Virus record (IMG/VR): IMGVR_UViG_3300021961_000137
Coordinates: 1 to 53,280 of that record
DNA from: a virus
Length of the DNA: 53,280 bases
Direction: 5' to 3' (one strand)
The translations under genes were made by a program, and so were the position numbers. Shown here piece by piece: positions 7,928 to 15,962 of this stretch (its first letter is position 1; each line of letters starts with the position of its first letter). The notes below the pieces were generated by a model that saw only the letters and a list, made by a program, of their open reading frames with translations, did no database searches and was not told the DNA's origin.

Positions 7928-9576
7928 TAGGATAAGTATTCCCACATATATGCACGATCTCCATATTCGTCAGTAAACCAACGATCACCCTCATTATCTA
8001 CAAAACTTGCATCATCTAAACCATCAGCAATAAATCCAAAGGGAGACATATCTTGTTCGATTTGATTTTTTTGTTCTTCATATAAACGTTTTCTAACGTC
8101 TTGATCCGTAAGTTCCTTAAAATAGTCTTGAGCAACTAACCAAGCATAAATTACAAGACACATTGCTAAGTCATCATTACAACCTTCTTCTGCCTCAAAA
8201 GAATTATGCTTTTGAATAAAAGTTGTTAACTCACTCATTATTTCATAATCTTTAAAGAGAAGTTTACTCTCTTCAATCATTGTTTTTAAGTTAAGACATC
8301 CTATCTTTTTAACAGTCTTAGACATCTTAACCCCAAGTTGAGTTTTCTTTCCAGAAAATCCTTGCCCAACTATTTGTCCCGCTCTTCCTCTCATAGAACA
8401 CATAAGAAGATTATTATATTCTAAATCATAATGAATGATTGATGCTACCTGATCACCAACATCATTGACTTCGCATAAAATATATGCATTATTATAATTT
8501 TTTGCTACATCTACAACAATGCTTGGAAACAGCATTGGTTTAATTTCATTGTTTCTATATTTTGCAACTACTTGGTGTGGAAATGTTGTGATATCAATTA
8601 CAGTGAATGCTGAATAATCGTTTCCTACGCCCCTAGCAACGTCTACAGTCATCAAGTAATCGTGATTGTCAATAGAGTCCTCATGAACGTCTAGACCACC
8701 GCTGCTGGTCTTTGGATGGTCATATACGAGAGATCTAAGTTTACTTGGTGCAATCAGAGTGTCTACAGATCCAAGAAATTCGCACTCAAACTCAACTTTG
8801 AACTGTTGCTCTGATGTGTTTGCAATCGTTTGCTTTTTCCATTCCTCATCTCTACCAGGAACTTCACTCCAATGAACATCAGTAAATACATATTCGTTCT
8901 TACCTTTCTCGGCATCATGCCACATTCGGTAGAAATGATTCATACCATGTGGAGTAGAAACTATAATAACCTTGGTCTGTTTACCAGAGGTAATCGTAGG
9001 ATAAACAGACGCAAAGAATGAATCTGCAATGTGATTTGGAACGAATGCAAATTCGTCCAAGAATAGAATATTGAATGACATTCCTCGGACAGCAGATGCG
9101 GAGGTGGATGCTGCTAAAATCTTAGAACCATTCTCAAGTTCTAGAGAACCTTTGTTCCAAGAGATAATACCTTGTTGCATCCACTTCGGAAGATTCTCAT
9201 AAGCAGTCTGAAGGCGGTCTAAGAGTTCTCTTGCCGTTGCTGCTTTGTTTGCAAGAATGCCAATATTTACATTATCGTTAAAAACTGCATAGTGTAGGAG
9301 AAAAGATACAACAGTGGTTGATTTGCCAGTTTGTCGTGGCATCTTGCAGATGTTAAATCTGTTATTATGAAAGTTATTGATTAACTTTTCTTGAAAATGA
9401 TATGGTTTAAATGTTTGAAGACCATGATCCAGAGTTACAATCTTTACATAATTATTTGCAAAGTAAACTGGATCATCTTTACACTTAACAAATTCGAGAA
9501 TTTGTTCTTGTGTAAATTCAATTGGAGTATTTGCTTTTTTGAGCAAAGGGTTGCCCAAATAAACATCATTTGACAT
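7927..9576 (-). CDS. 17: Terminase large subunit gp17
   Basis: This 549-residue protein is the DNA-packaging motor with ATPase and nuclease domains. Visible motifs are Walker A PRQTGKST (about residues 80-87), Walker B ILFLDE (170-175), the coupling motif STPHG (207-211), and the start of the RNase H-like nuclease domain at MTVDVARG with Asp312, followed by further acidic residues, for example in GCNDDLAM. Length is close to other marine phage gp17 proteins and shorter than T4 (610). It docks on the gp20 portal encoded downstream and works with gp16 encoded upstream. The gap to gp16 contains three extra genes compared with T4. Confidence 0.97.
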   Translation of the reverse strand: MSNDVYLGNPLLKKANTPIEFTQEQILEFVKCKDDPVYFANNYVKIVTLDHGLQTFKPYHFQEKLINNFHNNRFNICKMPRQTGKSTTVVSFLLHYAVFNDNVNIGILANKAATARELLDRLQTAYENLPKWMQQGIISWNKGSLELENGSKILAASTSASAVRGMSFNILFLDEFAFVPNHIADSFFASVYPTITSGKQTKVIIVSTPHGMNHFYRMWHDAEKGKNEYVFTDVHWSEVPGRDEEWKKQTIANTSEQQFKVEFECEFLGSVDTLIAPSKLRSLVYDHPKTSSGGLDVHEDSIDNHDYLMTVDVARGVGNDYSAFTVIDITTFPHQVVAKYRNNEIKPMLFPSIVVDVAKNYNNAYILCEVNDVGDQVASIIHYDLEYNNLLMCSMRGRAGQIVGQGFSGKKTQLGVKMSKTVKKIGCLNLKTMIEESKLLFKDYEIMSELTTFIQKHNSFEAEEGCNDDLAMCLVIYAWLVAQDYFKELTDQDVRKRLYEEQKNQIEQDMSPFGFIADGLDDASFVDNEGDRWFTDEYGDRAYMWEYLS

Positions 9577-9607
9577 AATGAATTAACCTCTACTTTTTAA
9601 GTATAAA

Positions 9608-11473
9608 TTAGCACTTCCAACGTCTCCTCGCTGCTAATCCTCTTTCTCCTTTCCAACTTCTACTACGAGAGCAAAATGCTCTACGACGCTTTGCTGCTGC
9701 ACTTCCTGGTTCTACATCTCCAGTTACTGGTGCTTGCAAATTTGATCCCGTAGCACGATTATATTTTTTTCTTCCTTTTTCAGTAAGACCTCCACCTCTA
9801 CTTACAGGAAGTTTTTCTCCTCTACCTACAGACAGAGATGGTCCTTCTTCTTCCAACTCAACATCTTCTCCCATTGTTTTTACATAATTTTTACTAGGAC
9901 CTGGTTTTGCAGAACTTCCTCCCTGAGGTCCACAAGCTTGAATGAGTGGTTCTCCAGATGTAAATTCTGATACTGAATGATAAACTACCTTTGATCCTGG
10001 ATAAACCTTTTGAAGTTCATCATTAATCTCTTGACGAGAAGGAGTTTTAATTTGAGGGAAGAACATTCTTAAAGAATAATATTTTCCTCTCCACATTAAT
10101 GTAACTGCAATTACATTTCCAGTTTGTGCTTGTAGTCTTGTTGCTTCATTTACTTGCGACTTGAATCCTTTGATTGGATCTGGTTGAATTAAATCAACTA
10201 CTTCGGCAAAAGTATTTCCCTCAGCGTCTTCGATAGTTACATCTTCTGCTTTTACACAACGATTATATTTTTTACCAAAAAGTTTTTGAGTTCCTTTCTT
10301 TTTATATCCAGGCCAACACTTCATTTCATCCATAATTTTATCAACAAGTTTCTGTTCTTCCATTTCTCCACTTGTAACATAGTCTGCTGCAGTATCAATA
10401 TAGTCTGCTGCTTTAGTGATTTTTGACTGAACCCATGCCTCTAAATTACCTTCACCTTTTCCAACTTTTGCTCGCAATCTTTTTACGGCATTTTCGATAG
10501 TTTGAAGTTCTCCGCGAACCATTGAATATTCTTCATCTTTTGATTCGGGTATAGTAGGCATAGTTATATTATAGTCTTTTTTTCCCGAAACCACTTCTGA
10601 AGGTAATGAAAACATATCCCAGTATTTTTGTCCATATTTACACTCATCTCTAGACTCAACTTTTTCGCATTTAGGACAATATCTTCCCGGATTTTCTCTA
10701 ATTGGGCCATCCCATTCATAATTTAAAGTGGCATCTATGTTTTCTGATTTAGTTCCCCAGTTGTCAGCACCTACTTTGCGACATTTGACAAGTGCTCCTG
10801 ATGCATATGCACTTGGCCAAACAGAATATCTTGACTTTACCTTGTGATAACAAGCATCTTTTTTACCACTACCTTTACCTGGTTTATCTTTTGCTTCCTG
10901 AACATCCATTTCTTCTTTCATTTTCTTTTTAGGCGAATCTGTGGAAACATAAGTTGGTTTTGCAGATCCCGTTTTCTGTTGCTGTCCAGGATCTGCTTCT
11001 TTTTTTCTTCTTGCTGCTGAACGTCTTTCTGTAGGAGTCATGCTTGCTCTTTTTGCAGAAGAAACACACTTAGGAACTCCTTCTCCTGGTTCGTCACTTG
11101 CACATGTACCACCAGTTACAACATTAACCCAACCAGATTTTCCATCCTTTGATTTTGATTTTCCAAACCAATCACGAAGACCTTCTTCTTTTACAATTTC
11201 TTCGTATGCAATTCTTTTTCTACTATGTTGTATTTCTCCCTTTTGTTTAGACATTAATTTTTTAGACCAAGCACCAACATTAATATCCTTTGGATTTTCG
11301 TCTGGTATTCTCTTTTTCGGATTATCATAAACATCAACATCTCCATCGGCGTCACGATCTACATATTGAACAGTAGCATGATGCACCAACTGTTTAAGAT
11401 CGAGATTGGGATCCAACTGGTGTTGTTTTCCCTTTAAATGTGGTGTTTTGTGGGAGAATTTTGGATTCTTCAT
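9608..11473 (-). CDS. Long basic mosaic protein between gp16 and gp17, probable virion component
   Basis: This 621-residue protein is built of several short, Cys-bearing basic modules: CASDEPGEGVPKC (124-136) followed by a Lys/Arg-rich stretch, CYHKVKSRY...VKC (208-231), CPKCEKVESRDEC (266-278), CWPGYKKKG...NRC (386-406), a domain with WRGKYY...TPSRQ...LQKVYPG (461-493) shared with the protein at 2581-2901, and a C-terminal SGG-like/GLTEKGRKKYNR...AFCSRSRSWKGERG tail (562-621) that I recognise as DUF6321-like. The modules recur in marine myovirus proteins. T4 has nothing here. High basicity and the shared domain suggest a DNA-associated head protein, but that is inference. Its ATG overlaps the preceding stop (ATGA). 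Confidence 0.6.
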   Translation of the reverse strand: MKNPKFSHKTPHLKGKQHQLDPNLDLKQLVHHATVQYVDRDADGDVDVYDNPKKRIPDENPKDINVGAWSKKLMSKQKGEIQHSRKRIAYEEIVKEEGLRDWFGKSKSKDGKSGWVNVVTGGTCASDEPGEGVPKCVSSAKRASMTPTERRSAARRKKEADPGQQQKTGSAKPTYVSTDSPKKKMKEEMDVQEAKDKPGKGSGKKDACYHKVKSRYSVWPSAYASGALVKCRKVGADNWGTKSENIDATLNYEWDGPIRENPGRYCPKCEKVESRDECKYGQKYWDMFSLPSEVVSGKKDYNITMPTIPESKDEEYSMVRGELQTIENAVKRLRAKVGKGEGNLEAWVQSKITKAADYIDTAADYVTSGEMEEQKLVDKIMDEMKCWPGYKKKGTQKLFGKKYNRCVKAEDVTIEDAEGNTFAEVVDLIQPDPIKGFKSQVNEATRLQAQTGNVIAVTLMWRGKYYSLRMFFPQIKTPSRQEINDELQKVYPGSKVVYHSVSEFTSGEPLIQACGPQGGSSAKPGPSKNYVKTMGEDVELEEEGPSLSVGRGEKLPVSRGGGLTEKGRKKYNRATGSNLQAPVTGDVEPGSAAAKRRRAFCSRSRSWKGERGLAARRRWKC

Positions 11474-11625
11474 TCAACTGGTTTTGATTTAGTTTCTTCA
11501 CCTTTTGCTCTTTTTTTCCTTCCCGCACAATGAGCGCGTTGAGAAAATCCTTTTGGATTTGAGCAGTCAATACTCTTTTTATATTTATTAGTCCAGTCTT
11601 CTTGAAACTGTTTAAACGTTTTCAT
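11470..11625 (-). CDS. Small basic protein with MKTFKQFQE N-terminus
   Basis: This 51-residue protein begins MKTFKQFQEDW and contains SIDCSNPKGFSQRAHCAGRK, a Cys/His-bearing basic motif that I recall in small proteins of marine T4-like phages. The rest is Lys rich. The N-terminus resembles T4 capsid-targeting peptides, though no clear I/L-x-E cut site follows. Its first 26 bases are identical to those of the gene just upstream (11622-11780). The ATG overlaps that gene's stop (ATGA) and its own stop overlaps the 621-residue gene. Probably a packaged or head-assembly protein; not proven. Confidence 0.65.
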   Translation of the reverse strand: MKTFKQFQEDWTNKYKKSIDCSNPKGFSQRAHCAGRKKRAKGEETKSKPVE

Positions 11626-11780
11626 GCAATTGTACCTTTTTTGAAAAAATTCTTTTTTCTAATTTCTAAAGGAGTTGGCATCGTATCAAGGATGATAGGC
11701 ATCTTATCTTTTGTTCCGGGAACTGGAAAAGATTTAATTTTTCTTACTATTTGCTCTTGAAACTGTTTAAACGTTTTCAT
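11622..11780 (-). CDS. Small basic protein with MKTFKQFQE N-terminus, paralogous start
   Basis: This 52-residue protein begins MKTFKQFQEQIVRKIKSF and is basic, with a PGTKDKMPIILDTMPTPLE centre that may be a linear motif. It shares its first nine residues with the next gene and otherwise differs, which looks like reuse of one N-terminal module on different bodies. It starts inside the last codons of gp16 (14-base overlap) and ends on the next gene's ATG. No known family recognised. A role as an internal head or scaffold-associated protein is suggested by the N-terminus only. Confidence 0.6.
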   Translation of the reverse strand: MKTFKQFQEQIVRKIKSFPVPGTKDKMPIILDTMPTPLEIRKKNFFKKGTIA

Positions 11781-12201
11781 TTTCAGTTTGTTGTTTTAGA
11801 AGTTTTGCTAATTCTGCAGTAGATCCAACAAAAAGTGCATTATTAACTGTTGTGGGTCCTTTTTGTTTTTCTTCTTCAATATCCTTAAGTTTCTTTTGAA
11901 GATCCATTAATTTATCGGTTGCATCAGCGACATTTTTAATTAATTGACCTGCAACTTCATAAGCACGAGGCATCTCGCTTTCCTGAGCAAGTTCAAGAAT
12001 TCCATTAATTGCTTCTTGACCTTTTTCAATGAGTGAATATAAATTACCTCTAGTATAATCATAATCTTTTTTTATATCATCAACAATTGTTGACATCTTT
12101 TCAATTTTATCAATAGCGGTTTCAGTATTATCTGTGGAAATAATTTCACCACTTACATTAAATGTTTCATTGAGTTTATCAAACTTTTTTGTCATTTTCA
12201 T
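11767..12201 (-). CDS. 16: Terminase small subunit gp16
   Basis: This 144-residue protein fits gp16, the ring-forming subunit that recognises phage DNA and stimulates gp17. It is mostly helical, with a long central coiled-coil-like region (about residues 85-115) and the PRAYEV segment typical of cyanophage gp16. It follows gp15 by a few bases, as in T4. ATG codons at 12201 and 12195 are both possible; I keep the first. The 3' end overlaps the next gene by 14 bases. Confidence 0.88.
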   Translation of the reverse strand: MKMTKKFDKLNETFNVSGEIISTDNTETAIDKIEKMSTIVDDIKKDYDYTRGNLYSLIEKGQEAINGILELAQESEMPRAYEVAGQLIKNVADATDKLMDLQKKLKDIEEEKQKGPTTVNNALFVGSTAELAKLLKQQTENENV

Positions 12202-12206
12202 ATCTA

Positions 12207-13208
12207 TCAGAAAGTATTTCCACTAAATCCAAAATCATCACCCTCTTCAATTAATAAATCATCTGCAGCAGTAATTGACTTTACTTGAGATCCTGCTAAG
12301 TGTGGAGTTGTTGCTGTACCATCTTTACCTCTCTCAACGGTAAGAACGTTACCGGATTTTGATTGTACATAAACTTCTTCACCTTCAAAATCTAGATATG
12401 TGTTAATTGAAATAGAACTTGCATCATTTACAGTAATCAATGTATCATCTGCAGTTATGTCTTTTGATAAGTTAGTTAGAATAGTTCCTGTATAATTTTT
12501 AATTGCCCTTGGTTCGACTGAGTAAACAACTTCTCTAACTGGTGTTGAAGAAACATCTCCAGCAATATATCCAATAGAAGCTTTTTTGATAATATCTTTT
12601 GTTGCAGAGGAAACAGGTCCAAATATATAAGTTTTAGCACTAAATCTTAGAGTATATATTAGAACTCTTCTTGTATTGAAATCTCCTTCATAGTCATCTT
12701 GCATAGTAATATTCTCAAGAATTACAGGAATATCTCTCTTTTCATTGATAGTATCTACCAAATCAACTGTCATCGTATAAGCTGGTTGAAAAAATGGTAA
12801 AATTTGTTCTACAATTTGTAAAGCATCGTCATTTAACTTAGCCATTATACTAAGTTCAAATTGCATATTATAAGGAACTGGTAAATATACTTTTTTCGTT
12901 TCAGTACCGTCAGTAGCAGATTTTTTTATAAAAGTTTGCGTTGTTGTTGATTTTCTAGTTGAGTCATATGTCAAACCCGTAAATTCAAATGACATCCTTG
13001 GAAGTGTCATCTGAACGGGTTTATTTAAATTGGGTGATTGATTTATTCTTGCAAGAAACTTTTGAGTTGGACCATATGCAAGAGGTACTTTAATAACACT
13101 GACAGTTTCATTGTCATTATTGGTGTGTTTAATACTAATATTATTAAAAAGAGAACCAAATGAAATTACAGTTCTTCTTAAAATTTCGTGATAAAAATAT
13201 TCAAACAT
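12207..13208 (-). CDS. 15: Tail completion / sheath stabiliser gp15
   Basis: This 333-residue protein caps the completed tail and joins it to the neck. The N-terminus MFEYFYHEILRRTVISFGSL, followed by VPLAYGPTQKFLAR and LPRMSFE, is characteristic of gp15. The last third (about 230-330) carries an ENVLTVERG-like beta segment common in phage proteins, which makes it longer than T4 gp15 (272). It lies between gp14 and gp16, as in T4, with a late promoter core at 13252-13259. Confidence 0.94.
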   Translation of the reverse strand: MFEYFYHEILRRTVISFGSLFNNISIKHTNNDNETVSVIKVPLAYGPTQKFLARINQSPNLNKPVQMTLPRMSFEFTGLTYDSTRKSTTTQTFIKKSATDGTETKKVYLPVPYNMQFELSIMAKLNDDALQIVEQILPFFQPAYTMTVDLVDTINEKRDIPVILENITMQDDYEGDFNTRRVLIYTLRFSAKTYIFGPVSSATKDIIKKASIGYIAGDVSSTPVREVVYSVEPRAIKNYTGTILTNLSKDITADDTLITVNDASSISINTYLDFEGEEVYVQSKSGNVLTVERGKDGTATTPHLAGSQVKSITAADDLLIEEGDDFGFSGNTF

Positions 13209-13251
13209 GTCGATAACTTATATTATTACTATTTAACAGAATTATAGAAAG

Positions 13252-13259
13252 TATTTATA
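13252..13259 (-). promoter_or_regulatory. Late promoter core before gp15
   Basis: TATAAATA on the minus strand, 44 bases ahead of the gp15 ATG and just after the gp14 stop. Confidence 0.6.
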
Positions 13260-13266
13260 AAAAAAA

Positions 13267-14676
13267 TTATGGCATCCCAAATGGATTTGTCTCACTAAAA
13301 TCTATTATATTATCTGCCTCTTGTTCTATTTCGTCGTTCGAAGAATATTTGCCTTCAACTGGAGGTATGCTTATGGATTTTAAATAATGCACTGCACTTG
13401 ACGCGGATCCTACAACACTTTCCCCAAGTATAAATTCTCCATCAATTTTTGATACTTGCAATACATTTGTATTAGAATTCCAAGATCTAACTCTAGCAGT
13501 TACTCCACTTTGAGAACCTGTAACTATTTCATTGAAAACAAAATTTCCCGACGAATTTAGATTCGGGTTTCCTATAGTAATAGTTGGTGCTTGAGTATAT
13601 CCTAAACCACTATTAGTTAAATAAATTGCAGTAATTGATCCTCCTGCAGATACCACTGCTGTTGCTGCAGCTGACACTGTGGATATTCCTGTAAATGTTA
13701 TCGTAGGTGGGAGTATGTAACCAGATCCGGAATTAGTTATAGATACAATACCAACAACTCCATTACCTATTGATGAGATTCCTGTGGCACCGCTTCCTCC
13801 ACCACCAATAAATCTTACCTGAGGTGCTGTTGTATAACCGTATCCTGAATTGATAATATCTACACTTTGAACAGATTTTGATTGCCCTGCTAGGTTTTGG
13901 TTGCAAACAACAATTCCTCCTATCAATTCTGCTATTGCAGATGCAGTTTTTCCTCCGGACGGTGCGGAGGAGATGCCTACAGTTGGAGTGCTTGTATAAC
14001 CACCACCACGATTTGTGATCGTAATATATCTAACTCCACCACCAACTACCGTCGCAGTTGCAGTTGCTGTTATAGCAATACCTGCCATAATTAGGTTTGT
14101 AATATTACCAACAGGCGCTTCTTCAGTATTAGATTCTTCTCCTGAAATGAGATTATCTATTTCATTAATACTTGTATCAATAACTTCATCTTCATATCTG
14201 AACAATTCACATTTCAATTGGTAAGTATATAAACCTTGCAATTGATAAAAGGGTTTTTCGTGTTCAACAAATTTAATTTCAAATAATCTATTACCTAAAG
14301 GAAAATAAATTAAATCACCCTCCTTTGGTCTTGATGATAATTTAATATTTATTTGGTTTTTGATAAGAGGTGAAATATAATTTTTAAATCTTTCTCTAGA
14401 TATAATCAAATTAATTTCGTTTAGAGACTGAATTCCAAACTTTGAAAGAATAGTTGTATTATCACCATATCCCTCATAGTTGTCTATGTAAGCTTCTATT
14501 GGATATGCATTATTAAATTCAGATTCTATAACTTCTCTAATGACAGTTTTTTCAGTAATAAAACTTCTTGGAATATAGTGAACGTCAATTCCATACATTC
14601 TAAGTTGTTCATTAATCAAATCTTGTATAAGACCTTGCTCTGACTTAGATCCTTGAAGAAAAAATGGGTTTAACAT
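13267..14676 (-). CDS. 14: Neck protein gp14 with internal GxGY repeat insertion
   Basis: Residues 1-180 match neck protein gp14, which joins head and tail: MLNPFFLQGSKSEQGLIQDL, MYGIDVHYIPR and RFKNYISPL are typical. At 469 residues it is far longer than T4 gp14 (256). The excess, about residues 190-420, is a string of repeats of the form ITNxGxGYxxxPTVxI separated by Gly/Ser/Ala-rich linkers. The end returns to an NPFGMP tail seen at the end of gp14 proteins, so the repeats look like an insertion before the C-terminus. The same repeat type occurs in other virion proteins in this window. It is 3 bases downstream of gp13. Confidence 0.92.
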   Translation of the reverse strand: MLNPFFLQGSKSEQGLIQDLINEQLRMYGIDVHYIPRSFITEKTVIREVIESEFNNAYPIEAYIDNYEGYGDNTTILSKFGIQSLNEINLIISRERFKNYISPLIKNQINIKLSSRPKEGDLIYFPLGNRLFEIKFVEHEKPFYQLQGLYTYQLKCELFRYEDEVIDTSINEIDNLISGEESNTEEAPVGNITNLIMAGIAITATATATVVGGGVRYITITNRGGGYTSTPTVGISSAPSGGKTASAIAELIGGIVVCNQNLAGQSKSVQSVDIINSGYGYTTAPQVRFIGGGGSGATGISSIGNGVVGIVSITNSGSGYILPPTITFTGISTVSAAATAVVSAGGSITAIYLTNSGLGYTQAPTITIGNPNLNSSGNFVFNEIVTGSQSGVTARVRSWNSNTNVLQVSKIDGEFILGESVVGSASSAVHYLKSISIPPVEGKYSSNDEIEQEADNIIDFSETNPFGMP

Positions 14677-14679
14677 ATT

Positions 14680-15534
14680 TTATCCTATCATATCTAATGG
14701 TGGGAGTTCATATGTATTAGACATTTTTTCCATTAAAATATCAATTTCTCTTTGGGCATCATCATACATTTGTCTTCCATTCAACTCGACTCCACCTGGG
14801 AGTTTGACTCCAGTAAATTTCATCATATTTTGACCCCACTGCCTCTTAATTAATGAGGTTAGGTATGGTTTTAAAAATGAATCATTCCAAACTCTTGAAT
14901 AATCATTGGGATCAAGAGTTGAATAACAATCAATAATAAAAAATTGATCTTCTCTTACGGAACTCCAATCTATATCCAAATATAATCTATCTTGCCTTTT
15001 ATTGAATCTTATTTGTTTTTGTGTATTGAGGAGAAAATCTAGATCTTCTAGATATGTTTTAACCATTGCATAACTTAAAAGTTCAGTTGTGCCCCAATAG
15101 TAAATATCGTTTAAAAATAGTTGATACTTTACGCTAAACATATTGTGCGTAATAGTATTTGCTCCATCAAATGTAAAAATTTTATTTACTCCAATAATAT
15201 TTGGTGGCATTTGCAGATAGTTACTATTTTCATAGAAACTAAAAGTAGTTGCTGTTCCTACTATATTTGCTGTTGCTGAGGTACTTGCGATACCGACTGA
15301 ACTAGATGCATTGCTTGCAGTTCCTGCTCTTCCTCTATCAATGTCTGCCTTCGTTACTTTATACTTATAAAAAGTCGAATATACACCATCAAAGTGTCTT
15401 TCTTGGAAAAACTGAACGGCATCATCTACTAAATCTTCAATTTGTTCATCAGCAACATTAATTTCTAGAACTGGTGCTCCCAGTTTTCTTTTGCAATAAT
15501 CAATTAATTCTTGCCTAGTAGATGGTTGTGCCAT
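14680..15534 (-). CDS. 13: Neck protein gp13
   Basis: This 284-residue protein is the head-completion neck protein that binds the portal and gp14. Typical sequence includes TRQELIDYCKRKLGAPVLEIN, DAVQFFQERHFDG and the C-terminal KRQWGQNMMKF and LPGGVELNG blocks. A short Ala/Ser/Thr-rich stretch near residues 75-95 may be a variable loop. It precedes gp14 closely, as in T4. The intergenic region ahead holds only a weak late-promoter-like TTTAAATA. Confidence 0.95.
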   Translation of the reverse strand: MAQPSTRQELIDYCKRKLGAPVLEINVADEQIEDLVDDAVQFFQERHFDGVYSTFYKYKVTKADIDRGRAGTASNASSSVGIASTSATANIVGTATTFSFYENSNYLQMPPNIIGVNKIFTFDGANTITHNMFSVKYQLFLNDIYYWGTTELLSYAMVKTYLEDLDFLLNTQKQIRFNKRQDRLYLDIDWSSVREDQFFIIDCYSTLDPNDYSRVWNDSFLKPYLTSLIKRQWGQNMMKFTGVKLPGGVELNGRQMYDDAQREIDILMEKMSNTYELPPLDMIG

Positions 15535-15582
15535 TTATGTACTTAACCCCTTAAGGTATTTAGGAAATAGTATTTAAACACA

Positions 15583-15747
15583 TTAAAGTTTGGATACAAC
15601 TTCCTGTTGCTTCAAATATAATTTAATATAAGATTTTGCATAGTTCTTTAAAATTTGAACATCATCGATACTATCAATATCTCTGGCAATTTTCTCATAT
15701 TCAAACATTTTATTAATATTTTCTAAAATAATTTTATTCGGGTCCAT
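15583..15747 (-). CDS. Small conserved phage protein of unknown function
   Basis: This 54-residue protein begins MDPNKIILENINKMFEYEK and is predicted helical, with YAKSYIKLYLKQQE near the end. I recognise the pattern from short proteins encoded near gp13 in marine T4-like phages; no function is known to me. The ATG lies inside the 3' end of the preceding gene (14-base overlap). Confidence 0.65.
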   Translation of the reverse strand: MDPNKIILENINKMFEYEKIARDIDSIDDVQILKNYAKSYIKLYLKQQEVVSKL

Positions 15748-15961
15748 TAACTAAACTCCGTAGTAAATTTTTAATTTCATCCAAATCATTTTTCATTCCA
15801 CTAACGTCACTTTCTAATTGTTTTACCCTATTGATTTCTTTTTCTTTTATTTTTTTTAGTCTTTGATAATTATTATATTCGTCCATATCTAAATTCAAAA
15901 TAGCTTTGGTTTTATTATCTCTAATTAAATTAGAGTGTCCTTCAACTTTAAGATAATCCAT
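15734..15961 (-). CDS. Small coiled-coil protein upstream of gp13
   Basis: This 75-residue protein starts MDYLKVEGHSNLIRD. I chose this ATG because the only in-frame extension uses TTG and runs into the preceding gene. Residues 30-72 form heptad-like Leu/Ile/Val spacing (KEINRVKQLESDVSGMKNDL), a probable coiled coil. The N-terminal part resembles a family in marine T4-like phages. A chaperone or oligomer-forming role in tail assembly is possible but not shown. It follows the 833-residue tail protein by one base. Confidence 0.65.
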   Translation of the reverse strand: MDYLKVEGHSNLIRDNKTKAILNLDMDEYNNYQRLKKIKEKEINRVKQLESDVSGMKNDLDEIKNLLRSLVNGPE

Positions 15962-15962
15962 A

